Assembly (NCBI GenBank): GCA_025349905.2
Contig: MU624540.1
Location: 1 to 64,000, forward strand
Direction of reading: 5' to 3'
DNA from: Blastocladiella britannica
Taxonomy: Eukaryota; Blastocladiomycota; Blastocladiomycetes; Blastocladiales; Blastocladiaceae
DNA: 64,000 nt
Numbering within the stretch: position 1 is the first letter of the stretch; the number at the start of each line of letters is the position of its first letter. Made by a program: the position numbers and the translations under genes. Shown here one piece after another: positions 21,832 to 32,260 of the stretch. Under the pieces are notes generated by a model. It made no database searches. It was not told where the DNA came from and worked only from the letters and a program-made list of their open reading frames with translations.

Positions 21832-24334
21832 TTATGGCAAGTCCTTGGTGTCCGGATACAAGTGCTTGAACCGGTTCTTTCGCTGGATGGGCACGATCGC
21901 ATCGGACGAGAACCGGATCCCACAGGCATTACTATTATTTTTTGTTCGCAAGTCAGTTCGTGCTGCATCAGAATACAATACAACGCAATACCATAACGTG
22001 CGCGGCCCCATAGGTCCTTTCCGAATCGACATGGTCCGCGTTGAGTCCAAGAAACAGTTGGTGCAGTGCCAGCGCTCGACATCGCCCTGTCCCCACGTTT
22101 TGATCGACTTGTTTTCCGTGATGGGCGGCAACTTGTCAGCCAAGATCGGCTCGAGCCCGCCGCGCGTCGACTGACCGGTGCGGAGCAGCAGCCCACGCTT
22201 GTTATGCAGCGGCGGGCCTGATGCGGGTGCGGCCGCGGACCCGGCGGGAGGGGCAAGGGGCGGTGGCGCGCTCATAGACAAAGTTGCGGCCATGGCGTTG
22301 TGAGCGGCATTGGCGGTGGTCGGCCCTCCGCCGGCCGCGGCAGCAGCAGGACCACCACTGCCCGGCACCAGCACCGCCGAGGCCGGCACCCCACCGGCCG
22401 TCGGCGGCGCCAGCGCGTACACGGCCGCGGCTGTGAGTGGTGTGGCGGCGCGGGCTGCCAGCGCAAACTGGCGGGTGAGGGCGCGCTCGTACGCGGCGAT
22501 CTTGGTCCCCTGGTCCTCGGCGTCGCGGACGCGCGCGTCACGTACCGCCGCGTCCGATTTGGCGAACCGGCGGGCCCGGCGCGCGTCTCGATCGTTGGCT
22601 TCGCCCGACGCGCCCACGGCCGCAGCAGCCGCCATGGCGGACGCGGTGGCCAAGTCCAGGTCCTCAGCATACGCCGCGTACGCGTCGGCCGATGCGCCCA
22701 CGCACACGGCGGTTCCAAATGCCACGGGGTCGCGTGCGGTGAGTGGGACCGAAAGGGTTGATGAGGCGGGCGGCGCGGGTTTGCCGAGCACGGGGACCGA
22801 GGGTGCGTCGCGCGGGCCAGGGACACTCAGCAAGTGCTCGCGCACGTACGCTACCAGCTGGCCGCGGACGGACGCCGCATAAATCGGCGCGAGTTCGCGC
22901 GGTAGGCCCAGGTCGGCGACGGTCTGCATCGCTAGCTGTTCGGGAGTCAGGGTGGTCCGTGGGTCCCAGTCGAACCGGTCGCGCAAGTGGATGCGGCCCA
23001 CCACCAGATCGATCTGTTTGGAATTGAATGGTGAGTACAATCGAAAAAAAAAAAAGGGAAAGGGAGCGCGCACCTCGATCGGAATCAGCACCGAGTCCTC
23101 CTCGTCCGCGGCCTCCACCGCAGCTGCCGCAACTACGGACTCAGCTGCCTCAGCCTCACCCTCCAACCAAGTAATGGCCGCATCCCCGCCACCACTGGCA
23201 TCCCCGGCCCACTCGTCGACCTGCAACCGGATCGCCGCCGCAATCACCGGCACCAGTCGCGGCGGCAGCAGCAAGTCCGTGCACAGTATTTCGGCAAACT
23301 TTTCAGCCGTGACCATCGGGTCGCGTGCGTTCCACAGAAACGCGTCCCGGAGCCGCGCCGTCCCGGCCGCCATCGAGTGCCCGCCCGACGAGCCCGCGTA
23401 CATGGGAATGTCCAAGTCCAGGACCACAGGCACCAGTGCCTCGCCGTAGGCTGCAGCGGCGCGGCGTTGCGCCGGTGAGAATGCCAGGTGGTACAGGTGG
23501 TTGGTGCGGGTGATCACGCGCTTGTCGGACCGCGGGACCCGCACATCGAACTGCGACGTCACGTCGAATGGACGGGACGGGTCCTGGTACGTCGGTGGGA
23601 CTGGGAGCGATGGGGGAGGCGGTTGTTGCTGCTGTGCAGGGGTGGCCGTTGTGGGGAGACTGCTGGACGAGCCGCGGTCGCGATCGGACCGGGACATGGC
23701 GTGGGCAGCTGCACGGGCGGCGGTCCGGCGCGAGCGTAGAGGGACCGCGTCCGAGTCGCTCTCCGATGCGTCTATGATAGTAATGTTCGTCAATCCAAGC
23801 TGGTGCCCAATCCAATACTTGGAAAAAAAGTTAGAGTAAGGTACAGTCGTCGTCGGGCCCGTCGCGATCACCGCCAGCACCATCAGCACCCGTGGCAGTG
23901 GTAGTGGGCGCATCGAGTGCACGTGGACCTACCATCACCAGGCCGTTGGGCAGACACCGCGCGCGGTTGTGCAAGTCCGACTCGATGCCGGCCACTGGGC
24001 GGCGAGGGGGCATGGCCATCGGGTGCTGCATCTGCTGTTGTCTCTGCTGCTGCAGCTGGAGAGCCGCTGCTGCCCGTTGTTGTTGTTGTTGCTGTTGCAT
24101 TTGAATCTGCTGCTGCAGTTGCTGCTGATTGGGGTACGGCGAGGGAGCGGTGGTCGCAGGCTGCATTCCGTAGAACGAGGCGACCGGGACCGGCGCGGGG
24201 GGTACCGTCGTCGAAGACGAGGGCGAGGACGAAGACAAGGAGGAGGAGCGCATCAAGCTCAGGCCGCCAATGGAGAGCGTCGGAAGCGACGAGGAGGGCG
24301 GCGGTGGAGGCGGGGGCGGGGCAGGAGCGCCCAT
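21832..24334 (-). CDS. SNF5: SNF5/SFH1 SWI/SNF-RSC subunit with C-terminal GATA-type finger
   Basis: Exon 1 (from 24334) encodes a polyproline and glutamine-rich N-terminus. An intron of about 30 bp near 23.82-23.85 kb leads to the core. Two SNF5 repeats are clear: LVPVVLDLDIP...LRDAFLWNARDP...EILCTDLLLPPRLVP, and HLRDRFDWDPRT...ADLGLPRELAPIYAASVRGQL. A third intron interrupts a GATA-type finger that reads CTNC, 20 residues, then CNAC after splicing. SNF5/SMARCB1 proteins are core subunits of SWI/SNF or RSC remodellers and contact the nucleosome acidic patch. The fusion to a GATA finger is known in some fungal SNF5/SFH1 proteins. An internal intron sits in a poly-Phe-like T run near 23.05 kb. 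The stop at 21832 follows LYPDTKDLP. Confidence 0.9.
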
Positions 24335-24547
24335 GTGTGTATGTGTGAGATCCTTTTTCTGTATACGGCTGCTTGGGCTTGCTATACGGTCGCTGCCTTG
24401 AGTGTGTCGTGTTGAATTTACCGTACAAGGCAAGTCTGCGCACATCTGATTCAACCAAACCAAAAATCCACCGGAAAAGCTGAAACTCGTGATCTCGACC
24501 CTGCACTTAAACAAGCACGCCAAAAGAAAAGGCCTAATCGAGAAAGG

Positions 24548-24672
24548 GTGGGTGTGATCCCAGATAAAAGAGGGGAGGAGGGGAAGGGCAACAGAAAAAA
24601 GTGGAAGAAAAGTACGAGGACAGCAAAAGAAGAAAAAAACGAGAGCAAAAACAAGAGGACAGGAAAAAAAAA
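24548..24672 (+). other. Polypurine tract downstream of the Fanzor ORF
   Basis: About 125 bases of the plus strand are almost all A and G, for example GAGGGGAGGAGGGGAAGGG followed by A-rich blocks. The tract sits immediately 3' of the Fanzor reading frame, whose minus-strand stop is at 24675. The minus-strand transcript would therefore carry a long polypyrimidine run there. In TnpB and Fanzor loci the guide RNA is usually encoded in this position, but I see no obvious hairpin here. The rest of the ~340-bp gap to the SNF5 start shows no gene. Confidence 0.6.
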
Positions 24673-24674
24673 CC

Positions 24675-25680
24675 CTACGGCGTCACCACGGCCGCCTCGG
24701 TCGGGGCCACCAGAGCCGCGATGGCATTGGCCCTGATCTTGGCCTCGACCGCTGTCGCCTTCGCACCAAGACGGCGCAACAACTCCAACGGCACGTTCAC
24801 CAACTGGGCCGCCTCACGCATTTGGTGGACCTGCTTCAGCGCATGCGCCGGCCCGCATCTCTCGCCAACTGCCACCGCCTCCTCCATCATGCGGGTCCAC
24901 CAGTCCGGCAGCAACCAACAACACGCCATGTCCGCCTCGGTCGCAGCTTTACCACCGGCAAGCAGCCCACCGTCCCGCTCGAACTCGCCGATCATCACCG
25001 ACCACTGCTGATCGTGGTGCTTGCGGAACACGGCGAGCTTGGCGAGGAGGTCGTTGCACTTGGCAATGACAGGGCCCATCCGGAAGCACCTCGTCGCCAA
25101 AGTGAGCCGCTTCCGTTGCCAACGGAGAGCCTTGACGAGACCAGCCCGCGTGCGCGTCTTGGGGCAGCACGGCATGGCCTTCCAGTCGATGCGGGGCCGC
25201 CGAATGGCGCACCACTCCATCTTGCCAGAGACCGGGGCGGGCGGCTTCTTGGTGCGCGAGAACGGGTCCGGCCGCGCGCCGCCAAAGCATTCCATGTACA
25301 GGAAGAGACCGATCATGTTGCGAGCGGCATTCGCATCACGATCAATCACAAACTTGCACACCCGGCAGGCGCGCGTCCCCCACAGCTTGCCCGGCACGGT
25401 AACATCCACAACAGAGCTTGGACGTCCGACACTCGTCCATCCGGACGACCGTGTACCCGCGGCGGAGGCACGTGGGCTCGAACCAGCCCACCGCCGCCGG
25501 CGCAAATCCGCGAAGCGTCGCGAACCGACCCGAGTCGCCCGTCACGACGATCACGCCGGCGCGCTCGCATGGCGTGCGGCACTCCGGCGCAAGACTCCTC
25601 ACAAATTCTTCCTGGAACTGCTTCCTCTGGACCTCGTTGCGACGCTTGATGCGCGCTTGGATAGGTATTTTTTTTTTGGC
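24675..25680 (-). pseudogene. Fanzor-type (eukaryotic TnpB-like) RNA-guided nuclease, C-terminal fragment
   Basis: Reading leftwards from about 25.67 kb, IKRRNEVQRKQFQEEFVRSL leads into VIVVTGDSGRFATLRGFAP. MDECRTSKLCCGC follows (first CxxC of the zinc finger). Then, one base out of frame, come RACRVC (second CxxC) and IDRDANAARN, the RuvC-III motif with the last catalytic Asp. This order (GD-x-F-like strand, DE-x-RTSK-x-C, CxxC, DRDxNAARN) is that of Fanzor proteins. The N-terminal wedge/REC domains and RuvC-I are absent; non-coding sequence and repeat copy B lie where they should be. The frame continues about 210 residues past DRDANAARN, longer than usual. The frame break is an extra G in a five-G run (25377-25381, minus-strand sense). 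As assembled it cannot make a functional nuclease. Known family members cut DNA with a guide RNA and are carried by transposons. Confidence 0.85.
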
Positions 25681-25762
25681 GGGCGATCGCGTGTTGTATA
25701 TGGTATTCTTTCCCCTTCGCTTCACATTGTATTTTTTGATAGGTCGAGAATAAGCAATAAGT

Positions 25763-26127
25763 GAGCGCGGATCAAGGCCAAGATCAATCTGGAATCCAGG
25801 ATCAAAGTACCAAACGGGCCGGATCGGGAGCGGTCGGCGGGATCGGGATGAGTGGAAATTGCTGGAATGTAAGAAATCTATTGGAAATATTGGATCCCTG
25901 GAAAGCTGGGTTGGCGGAATGACATTGGTAACGCGGCCATTGGGTATCATGGACGGACCGTCCGGAATATCAACGAGAAAGCCGGACTGGTTTGACATTG
26001 AAAAGAAAATAGGCATTGGAATTCGGATGGAAGGATTTGGGACACGGCAATGTAAATCGTGCTCCGATTTCCATGGCAGGCCAGCTCGGAATTCCATCTC
26101 CAAAACCGTGTTCAGTGCGTAGCCGTG
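25763..26127 (+). repeat. Dispersed ~370-bp repeat, copy B
   Basis: This is the most complete copy. It matches copy A (13711-14081) from GATCAAGGCCAAG at the left to AGCCGTG at the right, and copy C at its right end. Its minus-strand reading is open and overlaps the upstream extension of the Fanzor frame, but the translation is not Fanzor-like and the same DNA occurs without Fanzor at copy A. It therefore looks like separate or flanking element sequence. The right end is 67 bases before the ATG of the SRA1-like gene. Confidence 0.85.
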
Positions 26128-26194
26128 CGCTTCAATAAAAATGATCACTTTTTAAAGAGAGAATTCCTGCTCTCGTACTGCAGCGTATTACACT

Positions 26195-26702
26195 ATGAGC
26201 GACCAACAACAACAACCACCACAGCACCATGAGCCCGGGTGGAACGACCCCTCGGCCGAAATCTTTATTGGTCACGCCACAACGTCAACCGACGCGGTGG
26301 TAGCCGTTGCCCAGGACCAGCTGCACGCCAAACTGACGGCCATTCTGGACGCCAAACGAACCACCATGGCTGTACTTATATACCCCTTTTGTAATGGAAC
26401 TCATCAATTCACATTGGATCAACAGGATCGCATGTTCAAGGACTCGGAGCAGCGGCTGGCTCCGCTGTTGGAACGACTGCACGCTCACCAGGTAGCTTCT
26501 CCACTCGCTAGTCTTTTAGACCAGGTGGTGGAATGTGCGTCATATATACGTGGTTCATATCTTCTTGGAGACTGATCTTGTAATTATAACAGCCTACAAT
26601 AGCCAGAACCAGGACGAGACAGGTAGGCTGCTGCAAACGCTGTCCACGCTGTACATGGACGAGGCCAAGTGGACCGTTGGGCTGCGGCGGCTGTTGTCGT
26701 GA
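26195..26702 (+). CDS. SRA1: SRA1-like protein (steroid receptor RNA activator / Sec31 C-terminal fold)
   Basis: Four exons (26195-26371, 26426-26491, 26525-26534, 26593-26702) sum to 363 bases, giving 120 residues. The N-terminus has the PGWNDP motif seen in SRA1 proteins. The C-terminal helical bundle has LLERLHAHQ and ends in MDEAKWTVGLRRLL, close to the family ending (WxVGxKRL). The third exon is only 10 bases. The family fold also occurs at the C-terminus of COPII Sec31, and stand-alone SRA1 proteins have roles in RNA and transcription co-regulation. The specific role in fungi is unclear. The start follows a CAATAAAA-containing leader just right of repeat copy B. The protein is short, so the family call is moderate. 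Confidence 0.7.
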
Positions 26703-26946
26703 TTGACTACCAAATAACATTTTTTCGATATATTCTTCTTGTTTTTTGCGATCGACACGTCGTGGATATGGTGGGCGTGCCACCGTCCCTCTCTTCGCGC
26801 CCATTTGCCGTTGGCGTCGCGTTCGTTGGATGGAGTTGAGCGCCACCCAAAACATGTTCGCGCCGCCCTTGACAACTTTTTCTCTTTGGCCGATCAGCGA
26901 CCCAAGCTTTTTCTTGTTTAACGACCCACCAACCATCCAACCAACC

Positions 26947-28534
26947 ATGGTACGTTATTGTCATGGGTTTGAGACCGGCCCTTGCGACCTATGCCGCCCA
27001 TCCTTTTCTCTCTTACGTCCTCTTGCTCCCCACCATGTTTAACGCCTCCCTTTTTTTGTAACTAAAGAACGAGAACTACGACGTCATTGTCCTCGGCACC
27101 GGCCTCACCGAGTGCATCCTCTCGGGCCTGCTCTCGGTCGAGGGCAAGAAGGTCCTGCACATGGACCGCAACGACTACTATGGCGGTGACTGCGCGTCGC
27201 TCAACCTGACCCAGGTCTGTTTCTTTATCTGTTTCTTTACTTTATTCATATTTATATGCCTCATTTAATGTTTAAAAAATACAGATCTTCCGCAAGTTCC
27301 GGTCCGGCGCCAACCCGCCCGAGTCGTTTGGCCGCGACCGCGACTACGCGATCGACCTGATCCCCAAGTTCATGATGGCCAATGGCGCGTTTGTGCGCAT
27401 GCTCTCGCACTGCGAGGTGACCAACTACCTCGAGTTCAAGCAGATCGCCGGGTCCTACGTGTTCCGCGACGCGGCCATCTCCAAGGTGCCCGCCAACGAA
27501 ATGGAGGCCGTCAAGTCGCCGCTCATGGGTCTCTTTGAGAAGCGCCGCGCAAAGAAGTTCTTTGAGTGGGTGCAGAACTACAAGGCCGAGGACCCGGCCA
27601 CCCACGGTGGGGTCGACGTGGAGAAGATGACTATGCAGCAGGTGTACACCCACTTTGGCCTTGAGTCGGGCACCCAGGACTTTATCGGTCACGCCATGGC
27701 GCTGTACCTTGACGACTCGTATGTCTTTATTTTTCACCTTTTACTTGAAAATACTGATCACAAAAACCCATAAAAAGGTACATCAACAAGCCCGCCAAGG
27801 AGGCCATTGAGCGCATCGTCATGTACACGCTCTCGGTCCTGCGCTACGGCAAGTCGCCGTACGTGTACCCGCTGTACGGCCTGGGCGAGCTCCCGCAGGC
27901 GTTTGCGCGCCGTTCGGCGCTGTACGGTGGAACGTACATGCTCAGCAAGCCGATCGACGAGGTGGTGTACGGTGCCGACGGGAAAGTGACCGGCGTCAAG
28001 TCCGAGGGCGAGGAGGCCCATGCTCCCATTGTGATTGGCGACCCGTCGTACTTTACGTCCAAGGTCAAGGCCACCGGCAAGATTGTGCGGTCGATCTGCC
28101 TGCTCAAGCACCCGGTTCCCAAGACCGACGACTCGGACTCGGTGCAGATCATCATCCCTCAGAACCAGGTCAAGCGCAAGTCGGACATTTACATTGCGTG
28201 CGTGTCGTCGGCACACAAGGTGTGCGCCGAGGGCTACTACGTGGCGATCGTGTCCACCACCATTGAGACGTCGACCCCCGAGCTGGAGCTCGATCCCGCG
28301 TACAACCTGCTGGGCCCGATCACCGAGAAGTTTGTGTCGATTGTGGACGTGCACGAGCCGCTTGCCGACGGGTCGGCCGACGGTGTGTTCATCTCCAAGT
28401 CGTACGACGCCACGTCGCACTTTGAGACGGTGTGCGAGGATGTGTTCTCGCTGTACAAGCGCATCACGGGCAAGGACCTGCACCTGGCCACCTGGGAGGA
28501 GCTGCAGGCCAAGCAGGACGCGGCCAACCAGTAA
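26947..28534 (+). CDS. GDI1: Rab GDP-dissociation inhibitor
   Basis: Exons 26947-26949 (ATG only), 27068-27214, 27285-27718 and 27778-28534 give 446 residues, the normal GDI length. Exon 2 opens the FAD-like fold with [20 protein letters not shown] and [29 protein letters not shown] and [20 protein letters not shown], with YGGTYML, are the conserved Rab-binding and mobile effector-loop motifs. The protein extracts GDP-bound prenylated Rab GTPases from membranes and recycles them; it is cytosolic and essential in yeast. The initiator ATG is directly followed by a 118-bp intron, about twice the usual size here. Confidence 0.96.
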
Positions 28535-28790
28535 TTCTTTTCTGAAAAAAATATTTTTTCGTTTTTTTTTTTTTTTCACACACTTGCTCTCTTTGGACCA
28601 TTCTTTCCTGACAGCGGCACCGATTGCCAGATTTGGCCACTATCACCCATCTCCTTCAAAAATATTACGCCCTGGGGGTCGCTCGCCATCGTTGGACCAC
28701 CCACGTTCTCTTTCCGCGCACCTGAAGGCCAAAGCCAATAATTTTCAAAAAATTATCGACTCTTTTTTTCGCGATTAATTTAAGAGGACA

Positions 28791-31700
28791 ATGTCCGATC
28801 CAACATCCGCGCCCGAGCCGCTCGTGAGCCCGCCATCTCTGGCCCACATTGTCCAGGGCGACAGCAGCGGCGTGCTGCCGTCGTCGCCGCGATTGGGACG
28901 CGCCACGATCCCCGCACCGGTTCACGCGGCGCCGGAATCGTTTGGTCCGGCACGCACCGCCACTGCCGCTGTTGGCGGCCCCGGGTCGCTCGGTATGGCC
29001 CGCACCCCCACCGCGCAGTCGGCCCCCCCGGGCATCTCGGCATCGTCGTCGCACGGCTGGATCAAGTCGCTGTCGTCGTCGTCCGGCGCGCCATCACTGT
29101 CTGGGTCGTCGTCCGGTGTTGCGTCGTCCGGCGCGTCAATCATGTCCATGCAGTCCGGATCGGGCGCGTCGGCTCCGGACCCGCTTGACGGCGTCGTGGT
29201 CTCGAGTCGGCCCGAGGACTATGAGCTCGAGGCCACTGTCGGTCCGTTTTAACTTTGTTTTTGCGTGCGCGCGAGCATTTGACCAACACGTTTTTTTTTC
29301 TCTGTCTCGCCAAAAACAACAGGATTCGGCTCTTCTGCAACCGTGTATGCTGCCGTGTACCGGCCCTCGCGGCGGCGCGTGGCCGTCAAGGTCATGGAGC
29401 TGGACATGTTCCAGCGCAATCAAATCGAGGAGCTTCGGGTACGCGTGTTGCCAGTACTCCATCACATTGTAACTGCCTGATTGACCCACTCCTCACGAAC
29501 CCTTTGTAGCGCGAGACGACCGTCATGTCGCTATGCAAGCACCCGAACGTGCTGCGCGTGTACGCGTCGTTTGTGGCCGAATCCAAGCTGTTTATCGTGA
29601 CCCCGTTCCTCTCGGCCGGATCCGTGCTGGATATCATGAAATCCGCGTACCCGCGAGGGATCGACGAGACGTCCACCGCAACGATCCTCAAACAGGCGCT
29701 CCAGGGGCTTGCGTACCTGCACGCGAACTCGCACATTCACCGCGACATCAAGGCCGGGAACATCTTGCTCTCGGAAACGGGGGTGGCCATGCTGGCTGAC
29801 TTTGGAGTGTCGGCATCCATGGAGGCGGCCGAGTCGCGTGGGATGCGGACGCGACGGACGTTTGTGGGCACGCCGTGCTGGTACATCATCCATTTACAAT
29901 ATCTTTAAAAAAAAAACACAACTAACACGAGATATGACAGGATGGCCCCCGAAGTCATGGAACAGGCAGGGTACAGTTTTTCCGCCGACATATGGTCGTT
30001 TGGGATCACCGCGATCGAGCTGGCGATGGGCGCCGCGCCGCTAGCAAAATATCCGCCCATCAAGGTACTGATGCTGACGCTGTCCAACGATCCACCGACA
30101 CTCGATCGCGACGCGACAAAGTACAAGTACTCGAAAGCTGCCAGGGAGTTTGTGGACGCTTGCTTACAAAAGGATCCATCACGCCGCCCCTCGGCCGAAA
30201 GACTCCTGGGCCACGCGTTCATCAAGGCCGCCAAGAAACCCGCTTGGCTGGTGCCCAACTTGATTGCCGAGCTGCCTCCACTGGTGGACCGCGCGCGCGC
30301 TCGCGGGATGGCGCCACCGCCACCTGAAATTGCCGACATGGTGCGTGCCAATGGCGGCGATGCATCTCCAAGTGGCGGTGGCCAAGGCGGGTTGAATGGT
30401 GGAGGAGGTGCGGGCGGAAAGGGCGGCGCAACGGCGCATGTACGCGTGCCAGTGTCATGGGACTTTGGGTCGTCTCCGCCAAGCTCGCCCGTGGACGCGG
30501 TCGCACCACCATCGCAACAACCACCGACCGTGCTTTCATCCACCAGCCCCCTTCCTCTCCCGCCTCTGCCTCCAAATCAAGCGCCACAACCGCAGGCGGC
30601 TCCGTCCAGCGGATTTGTCACTCCTGACGCATCGCCGACGCCGCAGCCTCGTGTCGTCACATTTTCGGTCGTGTCGGGTGCTGTCGGGCTCGGAATTGAC
30701 GCATCTTCGAGTAATGGAGCGACCCCTGATCCTGGCGTGTCGGCGGCCCCAACACCACCACCAATCGCAACATCAGCAGCCCCGTCCAGTGGGCAGTCGG
30801 CATTGGCGCGGAGCGTCAGCATTGGCGGTGGTGGCACGGCATTGCAAGAAATGCGGCGCGGCCGGTTTTCGGTTTCGGACATGGGTGCTGGCCCCGGCGG
30901 TGGTGGCGCCACGGGTCCCGCCAGTCCCAAACCCCTCAACGCGCCGCTGGTAGCATCGCCGCTGGCGTCGTCCATGGGCGCCGGCGTTCCATCTGCAGCA
31001 GCCGGCGCCAGCGGGTACGACGGACAAGCGGCAGCAGGAGCAGCGATGCGCTCGTCGACCGACCCGCTCCCACCACTCCCTCAGCGTCGCGGCCGGTTCG
31101 AGGTCAGTATGGGCGCTAGTGGAGGTGGTGCGTCCTCATCGTCGGCCGCTGCATCGACGACATCGTCGCCCATGTGCGGCAATGGCGGTGGTGGCAGCGC
31201 ACTTGCATCGCCATTGCTTGGCGGCGGCGGTAGCGGTGCTGGTAGCGCTGGTTACCGGTCGGCCAATGCCAGCAATAGCGCCATCAACATGGCAGGACTC
31301 GGGTCCGCCGTGGGCGTCTACAGCACCTCAGTTGCGTCCCCAGCTACGACAGCGGCGGCAACAGCAGCGGCGCTCGAATGGGGAGGTGGCACCACCCCAC
31401 CCCCTCCGCTTTCTTCGACCGCTGCTGCTCCAGGTGGTGGTCCCTCAGTTCCAACCCCGACTAGCAGCGTGTTCTCGCTTCAAACCGTGAACAGTCCGGT
31501 CATGTCAGCCCCTGGCCCGCTCACGTCTCTCTCGCGCCAGGCGTCGGTGACGGCGACGCTGCGGCGCGGCGAAGTGACTCCCGGTGGGCCCGTGGCCACC
31601 ACCGTCACCGGCCCGTCTCTGTCGGGGTCGCTCGCGTCCTTGTCGGGCCCCATGCTCGCTGCTGCTGCCGCCGCGGCCGCCGCGTCATCTTCGTCGCCTT

Positions 31701-32226
31701 CAGCTGCTGCGGCTGCCGCTGCTACTGCCGCATCTGGAGGTCAACAAGGAGGGGCTGGGTCCATGGCCGCACTGGGAGCTGTGGTGGCGGCAAACGGGCC
31801 GTCCGCCATGTCGTCGCATGAAGTCGACTTGCTGCTTCGTAGGCACGAAATGACGTTCCAGCTGCTGTCCAATGTCGCAGACCGCGTGGGCGTGCGTGGT
31901 GGTCCTGTTGCTGGCCGGCCGGTCACGGCGCCCGCAGTGACACTGGTATCTCCCGCCCTGCCAGCACTGGCGGCATCGTCACCAGCAGCAGCGGTGGCGG
32001 CGGTTCCTGGCATTTCTATGAGTGGTGGCACAGATGTCGCTGTATCTTCGTCTGCGTCGCTGCCCAATGTCGCAGCAGCAGCAGCGTCTTCGTCAGCGCT
32101 CGGGCTCGTGGCAACGCTCTCGGCCGCCGCGGTGCAGGTGGACGCGCTTGTCAAGGAGAATGCGCAGTTACGGGCCGAGAACGACCGGCTGCGCCGAGAC
32201 TTGGAGCTGGCCTTGCGGCGGCGGCG

Positions 32227-32260
<34 letters not shown>

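Noticed and set aside
25475..25500. A tRNA B-box-like string (GGCTCGAACC)
   Set aside because: It falls inside the Fanzor coding strand. No A box, cloverleaf or terminator is present at the right distance.
25763..26148. The minus-strand open frame through repeat copy B as the true N-terminus of the Fanzor protein
   Set aside because: The same DNA occurs at copy A without Fanzor. The translated repeat shows no wedge, REC or RuvC-I motif, and non-coding-looking sequence lies between it and the Fanzor core.
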